From the NCBI RefSeq assembly GCF_052113705.1, contig NZ_JBGQOG010000001.1, positions 62,001-126,000 of the forward strand: 64,000 nucleotides of DNA. Direction: 5' to 3'. Below the pieces are notes generated by a model. That model was not told the origin of the DNA and made no database searches. It saw nothing but the letters and a program-made list of their open reading frames with translations. The stretch is from JBGQOG01 sp052113705 (GTDB lineage Bacteria; Pseudomonadota; Alphaproteobacteria; Rhodobacterales; Rhodobacteraceae). Below, piece after piece: positions 56,381 to 64,000 of this stretch. Every line of letters begins with the position of its first letter. Within the stretch, counting starts at the first letter, position 1. The position numbers and the translations under genes were made by a program.

Positions 56381-58038
56381 GCTGCGCGGTCCTTGCCCCC
56401 ACGGGCGGAGCGGAAGAACTGCATGTCCAGCTCGTCTTCCGCCTCGGCGATGTTGAAGTCAAACCCGCCGCCGCGCGGACCCGATTTCGCGGGTTTCTTG
56501 CGGGCCGCCGGTTTCGGGCTGGCGCTGCGGGCCACGCCTTGACCGCTGGCGCTGACGCGGAAAAAGCCGATCGCCGCCTGCAATTGCTCGGCCTGGCTGG
56601 CCAGCTCTTCCGCAGTCGAGGACATTTCCTCGGAGGCCGAGGTGTTCTCCTGCGTCACCTTGTCCAGCTGCTGAATCGCCATATTGACCTGCGCCGCGCC
56701 GGTCGCCTGCTCCTGGCTCGCGTTCGAGATTTCGGCCACGAGTTGCGAGGTGCGCTCGATATCGGGCACCAGACCATCAAGCATCGTGCCCGCGGCCTGT
56801 GCGGCGCGCACCGTGTTGCCCGACAGCGCCGAGATTTCGCCCGCCGCGGACTGGCTGCGCTCCGCCAGCTTGCGCACTTCCGAGGCGACCACGGCAAAGC
56901 CACGGCCATGTTCCCCGGCGCGGGCCGCTTCCACGGCGGCATTCAGCGCGAGAAGGTCGGTCTGGCGGGCGATTTCCTGCACCACCATGATCTTCTCGGC
57001 AATGGTCTGCATCGCCTCCACCGCACGCGCCACGGCCTGACCGCTTTCGCGGGCATCGGTGGCCGATTTGCGGGCCATCTTTTCGGTCTGTGCGGCATTC
57101 TCGGCGCTTTGACGGATGTTCGCCGCCATCTGCTCCATCGAGGCCGAGGCCTCTTCGGTCGAGCTGGCTTGCTCCGCCGCGCCCTGGCTCAGCTGCTCGG
57201 AGGTGGCCGACATTTCTTCCGACCCGGAGGCTACGTTGCGGGCGGCGCTGGCGACATCACCCACCACCTCGCGCAGTTTCTCGACCATGCCATTCAGGTC
57301 GCGCAGAAGATCGGTGACCTCATCATTGCCGCTGAGCTGCGCGGTTTCGGTCAGATCGCCCGAGGCGACAGTGCGCGAGAGGGAAATGGCGCGCTTCAGG
57401 CCGCGGGCAATCGACAAGATGATCCAGGCCGCCGCGATGGCGCCCAGAACCGACGCACCAATCACCAGAGAGATCAACAGCGTGCGGGCATTGGCGTAGA
57501 TCACGTCAGTTTCCACGGCGGCTTTCGCCATGCTGTCAGTGTTGCGGCTGACGATGCTGTTCAGCGTCGCTTCAACTTCCAGCCATTTGGCCCGGCCTTC
57601 GCTTTGCAACAGCTCGACGGCACGCGGCAACTGCCCCGTGCTGCTCAGTGATATCACCCGTTCGTTGATGGCCCGCAGCTCAGAGGTTTGGCGTTCGTAG
57701 GTCGCCAGATCCGCCTGCCCCGCTTCGGTCGCAATGGCCTTCAGCGCGGTGACCAATTCGGTCACCTTGGCGCGATCGGTTTCAATCCGCGCTTCGACGG
57801 TTCGGCGGTCATCGATGTTGTTCAGCAACAAGGCTTCGCGCACATCGCGCTGCACCCGCAACTGCATGCCTGCAATTTCTTGCGACAGGTTCACCCTTAC
57901 GGCATCGCCATCCGCCAGCGCGTTGACCTCCGTGTTCAGGGCCCCAAGGTTGTTGATGGCAATGAACTGGCTGCCCGCCGACATCAGAATCAGCAGGGCA
58001 AAAGTGACCACAAGTTTCAGTTTGATCGTCAGCCGCAT
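56377..58038 (-). CDS. Methyl-accepting chemotaxis protein, transmembrane
   Basis: 553 residues. First membrane segment at about 8-28, periplasmic four-helix-bundle-type domain of ~155 residues, second segment about 185-207, HAMP, and a full signalling domain whose tip reads [20 protein letters not shown], the standard form. The tail contains a basic linker and [11 protein letters not shown] end. Ligand unknown. It lies 3 nt past cheW1 and overlaps cheW2. Confidence 0.96.
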   Translation of the reverse strand: MRLTIKLKLVVTFALLILMSAGSQFIAINNLGALNTEVNALADGDAVRVNLSQEIAGMQLRVQRDVREALLLNNIDDRRTVEARIETDRAKVTELVTALKAIATEAGQADLATYERQTSELRAINERVISLSSTGQLPRAVELLQSEGRAKWLEVEATLNSIVSRNTDSMAKAAVETDVIYANARTLLISLVIGASVLGAIAAAWIILSIARGLKRAISLSRTVASGDLTETAQLSGNDEVTDLLRDLNGMVEKLREVVGDVASAARNVASGSEEMSATSEQLSQGAAEQASSTEEASASMEQMAANIRQSAENAAQTEKMARKSATDARESGQAVARAVEAMQTIAEKIMVVQEIARQTDLLALNAAVEAARAGEHGRGFAVVASEVRKLAERSQSAAGEISALSGNTVRAAQAAGTMLDGLVPDIERTSQLVAEISNASQEQATGAAQVNMAIQQLDKVTQENTSASEEMSSTAEELASQAEQLQAAIGFFRVSASGQGVARSASPKPAARKKPAKSGPRGGGFDFNIAEAEDELDMQFFRSARGGKDRAA

Positions 58039-58041
58039 GGC

Positions 58042-58512
58042 TCAGTTTCCTTCTTCGAGTGCCGTCGCGGCTGCGCCTTGCGCGGCACCGGACATGAAAA
58101 TCTTTTCAAGGTCGGGCAAGGCGACGAATTCGCCATGCCATTTGCCAATGCCGAGCAGGAATTCCGGCGGCCAGCGCACCCCGACACCGGGGATGGCATC
58201 GAGTTTCGACATGTCCATTTCGGTCACATCGAGGACTTTATCGGCGAGGATCGCCACCGTGCCGGTCCCGCTGGCCAGCGGCACGTCCAGAACCAGCATC
58301 CGCGTGTCTTCGGTGGCGGGTTCGGGCTGCATGCCTAGTGCCACCCGCAGATCGGCCAACGGCACCACCGCGCCACGCACATTGATCAGGCCGGGCGCAA
58401 AGGGCCCCGCCTGCGGCACCCGCGTCACCGGCACCGGCTCTAGGATTTCGCGCAAACATTCGGCGGGCAGCGCCATCATCTCGCCGCCCAGTCTGAGGGT
58501 TACCACGTTCAT
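58042..58512 (-). CDS. cheW: Chemotaxis coupling protein CheW (first copy)
   Basis: 156 residues from MNVVTLRLGGEMMAL at 58512; the longer open frame to 58656 overlaps cheA. CheW fold with PLADLRVALGM, LVLDVPLASGTGTVAILADK and VTEMDMSKLDAIPGV. ATGA overlap with cheA upstream. Confidence 0.92.
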   Translation of the reverse strand: MNVVTLRLGGEMMALPAECLREILEPVPVTRVPQAGPFAPGLINVRGAVVPLADLRVALGMQPEPATEDTRMLVLDVPLASGTGTVAILADKVLDVTEMDMSKLDAIPGVGVRWPPEFLLGIGKWHGEFVALPDLEKIFMSGAAQGAAATALEEGN

Positions 58513-60494
58513 GCCACGGCCCTTTCTGGGCGGCCAAAGACCGATCCCGCATGCCGGGCCCGCTCTTCGCGCGCGCGGCCATAATCCACCAGTTGCGAGA
58601 CATCGAGGATGAGCGCCACGCTCCCATCTCCCAGAATGGTCGCGCCGGAAAAGCATTTCAGATGTGCGTGCAGCTGGCTGAGCTGCTTGATCACCGTCTG
58701 GCTGTTCGAGACGATGCGGTCGACAACGAGCCCGACGCGCGCCCCGCCCGAAGAGACGATCACCACCTTCTGGAACTCCGGCGCCGCGCCCGGCGTCTCA
58801 AAGAGGTCACGCAGACGGACAAAGGGCACCATCGCGCCGCGGATGTTCAGCAGGCTGGCAGAGCTGCCCGCCACCGCATGTTGCTCCGGCAGTTCGACGC
58901 ATTCCTCAATCGCCGCCAGCGGCAGCGAGTAATGCTCGCCCCCCACCTCGATCAACAGCCCGTCAATGATCGCCAGCGTCAGCGGCAGGCGCAGGGTGAC
59001 CGTGGTGCCATGCCCGGGCTCCGAGCTAAGCTCGATCTGCCCGCGCAGACCGCTGATCGTGCGTTTGACCACATCCATGCCGACACCGCGCCCCGAAAGC
59101 TCGGTCACCGTCTTGGCGGTGGAAAAGCCGGGCTCAAAGATCAGGCGCAGCAGATCACTTTCGGGCAGTTGCGCATCGGCGGCGATCAGGCCCCCCTCAA
59201 TCGCCCGCGCCCGGATCCGCTCGGCATTCAGGCCGCGGCCATCATCGCGCACGCTGATCAGCACCTCGGCCCCGGAATAGGTCGCCGAGAGCTCGATCGT
59301 CCCCGCCTCGGGTTTCCCGGCGGTTCTGCGGGCCTCCATGGTTTCCAGCCCGTGGTCGATGGAATTGCGCAGGATATGCACCAAAGGATCGGCGAGCATC
59401 TCGATCACGGTCTTGTCGAGTTCCGTCTCGGCCCCCGTGGTCACGAAATTCAGCGGCTTGCCCAGCGTCTCCGACAGATCGCGCATCAGGCGGCGGAAGC
59501 GCCCGAAGATCGAGCCGATGGGCACCATGCGGATCGACATCGTGGTGTCGCGCATCCCCGCCGCCAGCCGCTGAATATCTTCGGCCACCGCCAGAAGCGC
59601 CGGATCGCGGCGGCTGTAGGCCAGCGAGGACAGCCGCGCCTCGGCGATCACCAATTCGCCCACCCGGTCCATCAGCTCGTCCAGCCGCTCGGTCGGCACG
59701 CGGATCGTGTTCCCCGCCGCCGCCGTGCCGGACGCGGCCACCGAAGCCTCCGGGTCGTCGGCCGGGTCAGGTTGCCGCGTCACGACGGCATCTTGCGCTT
59801 GCGCATCCATTTGCCGGGCCAGCGGTGTAACGGTCAGCTCCATATCGTCGCGCAGGAACAGGAAAACCTCATCCACCGCCGCTTCGGAAACCGCGCCGCG
59901 CAGGGTGACCTCCCAGCCCATCCAGCAATCTTGCGGGTCCAGCTGCGGCAGCGGCGGCACGCGGTCGACCAGCGAACGGACCGGCACCTCGCCCACACCC
60001 TGATCGAGCGCGCGCAACTCCTCCAGCAGAAGCAATGGGTTGCAGCCCAGCCGCATGCAATCCACCGGCAGGTAGAACCGCAGATGCAGCCCTTCCACGA
60101 CCGGCTCAGCCGTCGCCGACTTTTGCCCCAGCGCCGCCGCCAGTTCTGCCAGAAGGCCATCGCTGGCCGCCCGCGCCGAAACCGGATCCGCGATCAGCGC
60201 GGTGATCTGGTCGCAGGCGCGCAACGCCACGGCAATCAGCGCCGGGGTTGCCTGCACCTCGCCCTGACGCAGGCGGTCAAAGGCGGTCTCGAAATCATGC
60301 ACGAAACGCGCCAGATCGGTAAAGCCGAACATCGCGCCCGAGCCTTTGACCGTGTGCATGTCGCGGAAGATCGCGTTGATCAGCTCGGCACTCTGCGGGG
60401 CCTGCTCGAGGTCCAACAGACCCCGTTCCAGCGCCGCGACCAGTTCGGCCGCCTCTTGCCGAAACAGATCCGTACTTTCATCCACCGCACTCAT
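58509..60494 (-). CDS. cheA: Chemotaxis histidine kinase CheA
   Basis: 661 residues. P1 phospho-acceptor His47 in DMHTVKGSGAMFGF; P2-like region; P3 dimerisation with RVPTERLDELMDRVGELVIA; P4 ATPase with HILRNSIDHGLE, RDDGRGLNAERI and GRGVGMDVVKRTI; P5 CheW-like domain to the end. Phosphorylates CheY and CheB. Follows cheY by ATGA overlap. Confidence 0.97.
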   Translation of the reverse strand: MSAVDESTDLFRQEAAELVAALERGLLDLEQAPQSAELINAIFRDMHTVKGSGAMFGFTDLARFVHDFETAFDRLRQGEVQATPALIAVALRACDQITALIADPVSARAASDGLLAELAAALGQKSATAEPVVEGLHLRFYLPVDCMRLGCNPLLLLEELRALDQGVGEVPVRSLVDRVPPLPQLDPQDCWMGWEVTLRGAVSEAAVDEVFLFLRDDMELTVTPLARQMDAQAQDAVVTRQPDPADDPEASVAASGTAAAGNTIRVPTERLDELMDRVGELVIAEARLSSLAYSRRDPALLAVAEDIQRLAAGMRDTTMSIRMVPIGSIFGRFRRLMRDLSETLGKPLNFVTTGAETELDKTVIEMLADPLVHILRNSIDHGLETMEARRTAGKPEAGTIELSATYSGAEVLISVRDDGRGLNAERIRARAIEGGLIAADAQLPESDLLRLIFEPGFSTAKTVTELSGRGVGMDVVKRTISGLRGQIELSSEPGHGTTVTLRLPLTLAIIDGLLIEVGGEHYSLPLAAIEECVELPEQHAVAGSSASLLNIRGAMVPFVRLRDLFETPGAAPEFQKVVIVSSGGARVGLVVDRIVSNSQTVIKQLSQLHAHLKCFSGATILGDGSVALILDVSQLVDYGRAREERARHAGSVFGRPERAVA

Positions 60495-60859
60495 GCGCCG
60501 ACCATTTTGCGCACCACGGCCAGAAGCTGCGCCTGATCAAAGGGCTTCACCATCCAGCCGGTGGCACCCGCCGCCTTGGCCTGCGCCTTCAGTTCGGCGT
60601 GGGATTCCGTCGACAAAAACACGATCGGCACGCCCAGCGCCGCCCGCGTCTCGCGATAGCGGCGGATAAAGCCGATGCCGTCCAGACGCGGCATGTTCTG
60701 GTCGGTCAGGATCGCATCCACCGGCCCCTCGCTGGCTTTGAGCAGCGCATCCTCGCCATCTACCGCCTCAATCACGCGGTAGCCCGCCCCGGTCAGGGTC
60801 AAGCGCACCATCTGCCGGACCGAGGGGGAATCATCCACGGCCAGAATCGTTTTCGTCAT
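60491..60859 (-). CDS. cheY: Chemotaxis response regulator CheY
   Basis: 122 residues, stand-alone receiver. Acidic pair Asp9/Asp10, phospho-acceptor Asp53 (ILTDQNMP), the switch Ser/Thr in FLSTES and Lys in WMVKPFDQ. Would bind the flagellar switch or act as phosphate sink. Second gene of the operon. Confidence 0.95.
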   Translation of the reverse strand: MTKTILAVDDSPSVRQMVRLTLTGAGYRVIEAVDGEDALLKASEGPVDAILTDQNMPRLDGIGFIRRYRETRAALGVPIVFLSTESHAELKAQAKAAGATGWMVKPFDQAQLLAVVRKMVGA

Positions 60860-60870
60860 TGGGGATTTCC

Positions 60871-61197
60871 TTATTGCGGAGAGGAGAGGCCGACCCAGTG
60901 GTCGTCGGTCAAAACGGCGGTTGGCTGCGGTCCGGCCAGCAGACCATGCTGATCCAGCATCGCGTGCAGGACAGATCCGGGAGGGCTTTCGATGTGCAGG
61001 TCAATCTTGAGCAGCCGGGCCTGATGCAGCGTGGCCACCAGCAGTTGCAGGCCGCTCAGATCACAACGGGTCAGATCGGCGGTGCGCAGAACCAGCGCGG
61101 TATTTCGGGACAGAAGATCCTGAAACTCTGCGGCTTGGGCGGTGACCTCGGCAATCGTCAGGGCACCGCGCACCGCGTAGGAAAAGGCTGAACTCAT
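60871..61197 (-). CDS. STAS-domain protein, first gene of the chemotaxis operon
   Basis: 108 residues from the ATG at 61197 (frame opens at 61230). STAS (anti-sigma-antagonist-like) fold: ALVLRTADLTRCDLSGLQLL with the conserved Ser in the DLSGLQLL loop, and VLHAMLDQHGLL. Rhizobial chemotaxis operons also begin with a STAS gene of unclear purpose. Its position fixes the transcription start upstream near 61.3 kb. Confidence 0.88.
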   Translation of the reverse strand: MSSAFSYAVRGALTIAEVTAQAAEFQDLLSRNTALVLRTADLTRCDLSGLQLLVATLHQARLLKIDLHIESPPGSVLHAMLDQHGLLAGPQPTAVLTDDHWVGLSSPQ

Positions 61198-61624
61198 CAA
61201 AATCAGTACCACCTGCAGAATGGCCAGCAAAACCTGCCAAGACCCGTGCAGCCAGAGATACCTATGAGTGGCTAAAGTTTTCCTAATTCGAAATGTCTAT
61301 TTCAAATAAAGGTTTACGGCAGGTTAAGCGAAACAGGCGCGCCATCCCCCTCGCCTGCCGCCAGCGATCAGGGGCGGTTTTGGAAGCGCAAGAAGGTGCC
61401 GGATCCGCGTGGCGAGGCACGCCCCGCGCAGCGCCGCCGCAATTCGCCCGGATCCGGGCGCGGCGCGCCCGGGCAGGGCCGGACCCTGTGCCGCAGCCGG
61501 GGCAAAACGCTGGCTTGCGGCGACCCGAACCCAGGCCCGACCCCGAACCCGGCAATCAGATGCTTTTCATGCGGGGGCAGTCCCGCCTCTGCGCCTCAGG
61601 GGCCTCTCTCTGCCGCGCCCCCGG
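61198..61624. other. 427-bp region upstream of the chemotaxis operon
   Basis: AT-rich from about 61270 to 61320 in a GC-rich setting, where the leftward operon promoter should lie. Contains the inverted repeat at 61286-61307. The rest is GC-rich with no supported gene; open frames there look spurious. Confidence 0.5.
61286..61307. promoter_or_regulatory. Inverted repeat, candidate control site of the chemotaxis operon
   Basis: ATTCGAAAT-GTCT-ATTTCAAAT: 9-bp arms with one mismatch around four bases, about 90 nt before the STAS start. The AT-rich core of this region; likely regulator or promoter site, factor unknown. Confidence 0.45.
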
Positions 61625-62608
61625 TCAGGACCAGTTGCGGACCATGTCACAGGCGATGTCAAAGGCCGCCCGCGTCGCCCCGACATCCGCGCGCCCCTGA
61701 CCCGCAATGTCAAAAGCGGTGCCATGCGCCGGGGTGGTCACCGGATAGGGAATGCCGCCCTGCACCGTCACGCCGCGCGAAAACCCCATGAGTTTGAGCG
61801 CGATCTGCCCCTGATCGTGATACATGGTCACCACGGCATCAATCTCTTTCGCGGCCACTTTCAAGAAGACAGTGTCCGAGGGCCAGGGCCCGGAAATCGA
61901 CATCTGCCCGGCGGCCAGCTTTTCCACCGTGGGGCGGATCACATCAATCTCTTCGGTGCCGAAATTGCCACCATCCCCGGCATGCGGATTGAGCGCCGCC
62001 ACCGCAATCCTCGGCCGCGCCACGCCCGAGCGGCGCAGGGTATTCTCGGCCAGCTGGATCGCCTCCACCAGACGCTCTTCGGTGATCGCATCGGCCACAT
62101 CGCGCAAGGCGATATGGCTGGTGACGCGGCTGGTCCACATCCCGTCCAGCGTGTTCAGTTCCGACAGATATTCGGTTGCGCCCAGATAGGCGCCCATATG
62201 GTGCAGCTCGTCAGGATGCGCGAGGCCCGCCAGATGCATCGCCGCCTTGTTGAACGGCGCAAAGACCAGCCCCTCAATCGTGCCCGCCTTGAGCAGATCA
62301 AGCGCCGTGTTCAGCGTGGCCAGCACCGAAGCGCCGGAGGCCTCGGTCTCGGTGGCCACCCGGATGTCTTCGGGGGCGATGGTCCGGGTCTCGTGCCAGA
62401 CCAGCCCCGACCACGCGCCCTCCTGCGGCGCAGGCGTCAGCGCATAGGGACACCCGGCCTGCGCCATGCCCTGTTCCAGCACCACCCGGTCACCGATCAG
62501 CAGGATATCCGCTGCATCCAGCACCCCCTCCGAGGTCAGCAAGCGGGCCGTGAGTTCAGGACCGATGCCGCTGGGGTCACCGGGGATCATACCGATACGA
62601 GGTTTCAT
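61625..62608 (-). CDS. PdxA2-type 4-phosphate dehydrogenase
   Basis: 327 residues. PdxA fold with MIPGDPSGIGPELTARLL, metal-binding SHIALRDVADAI, ALNPHAGDGGNFG and MYHDQGQIALKLMG. Coupled to a GntR regulator (3 nt gap) and a DHDPS-like aldolase, not to ksgA/surA as biosynthetic pdxA often is. This favours the PdxA2 group that oxidises threonate- or erythronate-4-phosphate in sugar-acid catabolism. Confidence 0.88.
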   Translation of the reverse strand: MKPRIGMIPGDPSGIGPELTARLLTSEGVLDAADILLIGDRVVLEQGMAQAGCPYALTPAPQEGAWSGLVWHETRTIAPEDIRVATETEASGASVLATLNTALDLLKAGTIEGLVFAPFNKAAMHLAGLAHPDELHHMGAYLGATEYLSELNTLDGMWTSRVTSHIALRDVADAITEERLVEAIQLAENTLRRSGVARPRIAVAALNPHAGDGGNFGTEEIDVIRPTVEKLAAGQMSISGPWPSDTVFLKVAAKEIDAVVTMYHDQGQIALKLMGFSRGVTVQGGIPYPVTTPAHGTAFDIAGQGRADVGATRAAFDIACDMVRNWS

Positions 62609-62611
62609 CGA

Positions 62612-63319
62612 CTATTCCTTCGCGGAGCGTTCGGCCTGCGTCTTGGCGACGTTTTTGACCGTGGTGGCAAGATGGGTGCGCAAGGCCGCCGAACAGGCGA
62701 CGGGGTCGCGCTGCTTCAGGGCGTCATAGACGAGCTCATGCTCGCGCAGGGTGCGCGGCCGGTCGGGTTTCGAGCGCGATGAGATGAAGCGGGCCCGCCA
62801 GAGCCGCGCATTATATTGCCGCTGGGTGTCGGCCAGCGGCCGGTTGTTCGAGGCCCGCACGATGGCTTCGTGAAACGCCATGTCGCGCCGAAAGAAGGTC
62901 AGCGGATCGTCCAGATCAGAGCGTTCCGCCATCATCGCGCAGATGGCCCCGATCTCGGCGATCTCTTGCGTGCTGGCATGGCGGCAGGCCAGTTCACCCG
63001 CCAACCCCTCAAGCGCGCCGAGCACTGTCAGGTTCTGCTCCAGCGTTTCCAGATCGGGATCGGCAACGCAGGGACGCCGGGTCTGGCTGTATTCGATCAG
63101 CCCCTCGACCTCCAGAAGCCGCATGGCTTCGCGCAAAGGCGTGCGGGAAATGGCCAAAGCCTCTGCCAGCTCGCGTTCGCGGATCGCCTCGCCGGGGGCG
63201 AGCTTTTCCAACAGGATAAAATCGCGCAGCCGGTCCGCCGCCTCTTCGGCCAGCGACCGCCGCGCGCCAATGGGCGCCAGTTCGGCCAGACGTGTTTCAC
63301 TTCTTGCGGGCTCGATCAT
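62612..63319 (-). CDS. GntR-family regulator, FCD (FadR) subfamily
   Basis: 235 residues. N-terminal winged HTH (LRDFILLEKLAPGEAIRERE and LAEALAISRTPLREAMRLLE) and C-terminal FCD helical bundle with metal-type residues in MAFHEAIVRASNNR and the LREHELVYDALKQRD segment. Expected to repress the flanking catabolic genes until its acid ligand binds. Confidence 0.92.
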   Translation of the reverse strand: MIEPARSETRLAELAPIGARRSLAEEAADRLRDFILLEKLAPGEAIRERELAEALAISRTPLREAMRLLEVEGLIEYSQTRRPCVADPDLETLEQNLTVLGALEGLAGELACRHASTQEIAEIGAICAMMAERSDLDDPLTFFRRDMAFHEAIVRASNNRPLADTQRQYNARLWRARFISSRSKPDRPRTLREHELVYDALKQRDPVACSAALRTHLATTVKNVAKTQAERSAKE

Positions 63320-63343
63320 GTCAGATCCTTTCGTCCTTGGCCC

Positions 63344-64000
63344 CTAGTGGCCCCACCGCATCGAAATCGGGTCGAGAGGGCGCAGCAATGCCAGCAGCTC
63401 GTCTCGGGTTTGCGGCGACAGCGGCGGCACCGGATGGCGGCAAAACTCCGAGGCAAAAACCTTGCCCTCGACCATCGCCGCTTTCGCCGCCCGAAAGCCG
63501 CATTGCCGGTTTTCATGGTTCACCGCCGGCAAGAGCCCGGCATAATGCGCCACTGCGGCGGCATGGTCCCCGCCCCGATGCGCAAGAACGCAGGCGCGGA
63601 TATGCTCGGTGACCATCGCGGAACACATGGTGCCGCTGGCACCCGCATCAAGATCGGCCAGCATGGTGATCCCCTCTTCCCCATCGAGCGGCGAGACGAT
63701 GGCAGCGCCCCCCTCGGCGATCAGCGCACGCAGCTTGGTTGCGGCACCGGGGCATTCGATCTTGAAATGCTGCACCATCTCAATCTCTTGTGCCATTTTG
63801 ACCAGCAATGGCACCGGCAGATCCACCCCCGACAAAGGCGCGTCCTGGATCATGATCGGGATGCCGACGGCACCCACGCGGGCACATTGCTCATAGGTCT
63901 GCGCGGCGGTGCCCTTCATCAACGCGCCATGGTAGGGCGGCATCATCATCACCGCCACCGCCCCCAGATCCTTGGCCAGTTGCGCCCGCGCGACCGCAAT
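63344..64000 (-). CDS. DHDPS/NAL-family aldolase, C-terminal part (5' end beyond window)
   Basis: At least 218 residues; the frame is open to the right edge (AVARAQLAKDLGAVAVMMM). Active-site Tyr in MMMPPYHGALMKG and Schiff-base Lys in VQHFKIECPGA identify the DapA/NanA class I aldolase family. With PdxA2 and a GntR-FCD gene, a role in cleaving or dehydrating a sugar-acid-derived keto acid is more likely than lysine synthesis. Confidence 0.87.
   Translation of the reverse strand: MAVARAQLAKDLGAVAVMMMPPYHGALMKGTAAQTYEQCARVGAVGIPIMIQDAPLSGVDLPVPLLVKMAQEIEMVQHFKIECPGAATKLRALIAEGGAAIVSPLDGEEGITMLADLDAGASGTMCSAMVTEHIRACVLAHRGGDHAAAVAHYAGLLPAVNHENRQCGFRAAKAAMVEGKVFASEFCRHPVPPLSPQTRDELLALLRPLDPISMRWGH

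Overview
The window is GC-rich alphaproteobacterial DNA, most like the family Rhodobacteraceae (Rhodobacter or a close relative). This rests on gene content: ScfR-type regulator, ChoXWV with BetABCI, a DUF1127 gene divergent from a LysR gene, an NDUFS4-like complex I subunit, an OxyR/KatG pair, and many 4-nt ATGA overlaps. The species assignment is inference. Most of the window is ordinary, densely packed chromosome.

Layout. 1-3.2 kb: end of a GGDEF gene, a TCGGCA microsatellite, then a leftward envelope-stress operon (EF-hand protein, ECF sigma, likely membrane anti-sigma, CnrX/Spy-like sensor). 3.3-15 kb: DUF983-Nudix pair, a four-gene aldo/keto reductase-lipoprotein-lipocalin-EamA operon, a HisN-like phosphatase, XRE regulator, quinone oxidoreductase, LysR/DUF1127, Bax inhibitor-1, GAPDH and a second aldo/keto reductase. 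15.3-18.45 kb: an AT-richer accessory patch next to tRNA-Arg(TCT). It holds a divergent receiver-like protein, two paralogous small orphan proteins, and remnants of nrdE and of an unknown gene. 18.5-27 kb: GNAT, OxyR/KatG, MFS pump, UvrB, complex I subunit. 27.07-27.6 kb: IS scars. 27.9-32.1 kb: GMC oxidoreductase, ScfR-type regulator, DUF465, secreted nuclease.

32-40.5 kb is a complete choline and choline-O-sulfate module. betI-betC-betB-betA reads left and choX-choW-choV reads right, from a shared control region with a 14-bp palindrome. 40.5-51.5 kb carries transporters (EamA twice, LysE/ArgO with an ArgP-like regulator, SLC13/RCK, MgtE), YebC, a YmdB-like phosphoesterase, 5-formyl-THF cyclo-ligase and guanine deaminase. 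52-61.2 kb is a nine-gene leftward chemotaxis operon (STAS, CheY, CheA, CheW, MCP, CheW, CheR, CheB). It ends in a soluble protein with two degenerate MCP-like hairpin tips. The window closes with a catabolic PdxA2-GntR-DHDPS-like cluster cut by the right edge.

The best candidates for undescribed biology are the receiver-like gene with the orphan paralog pair beside tRNA-Arg, and the double-hairpin protein ending the chemotaxis operon. Also worth a look are the paired TTTGCAAA palindromes at two loci and the ECF-sigma/EF-hand/CnrX-like operon. No CRISPR array, intact prophage or complete IS was seen.
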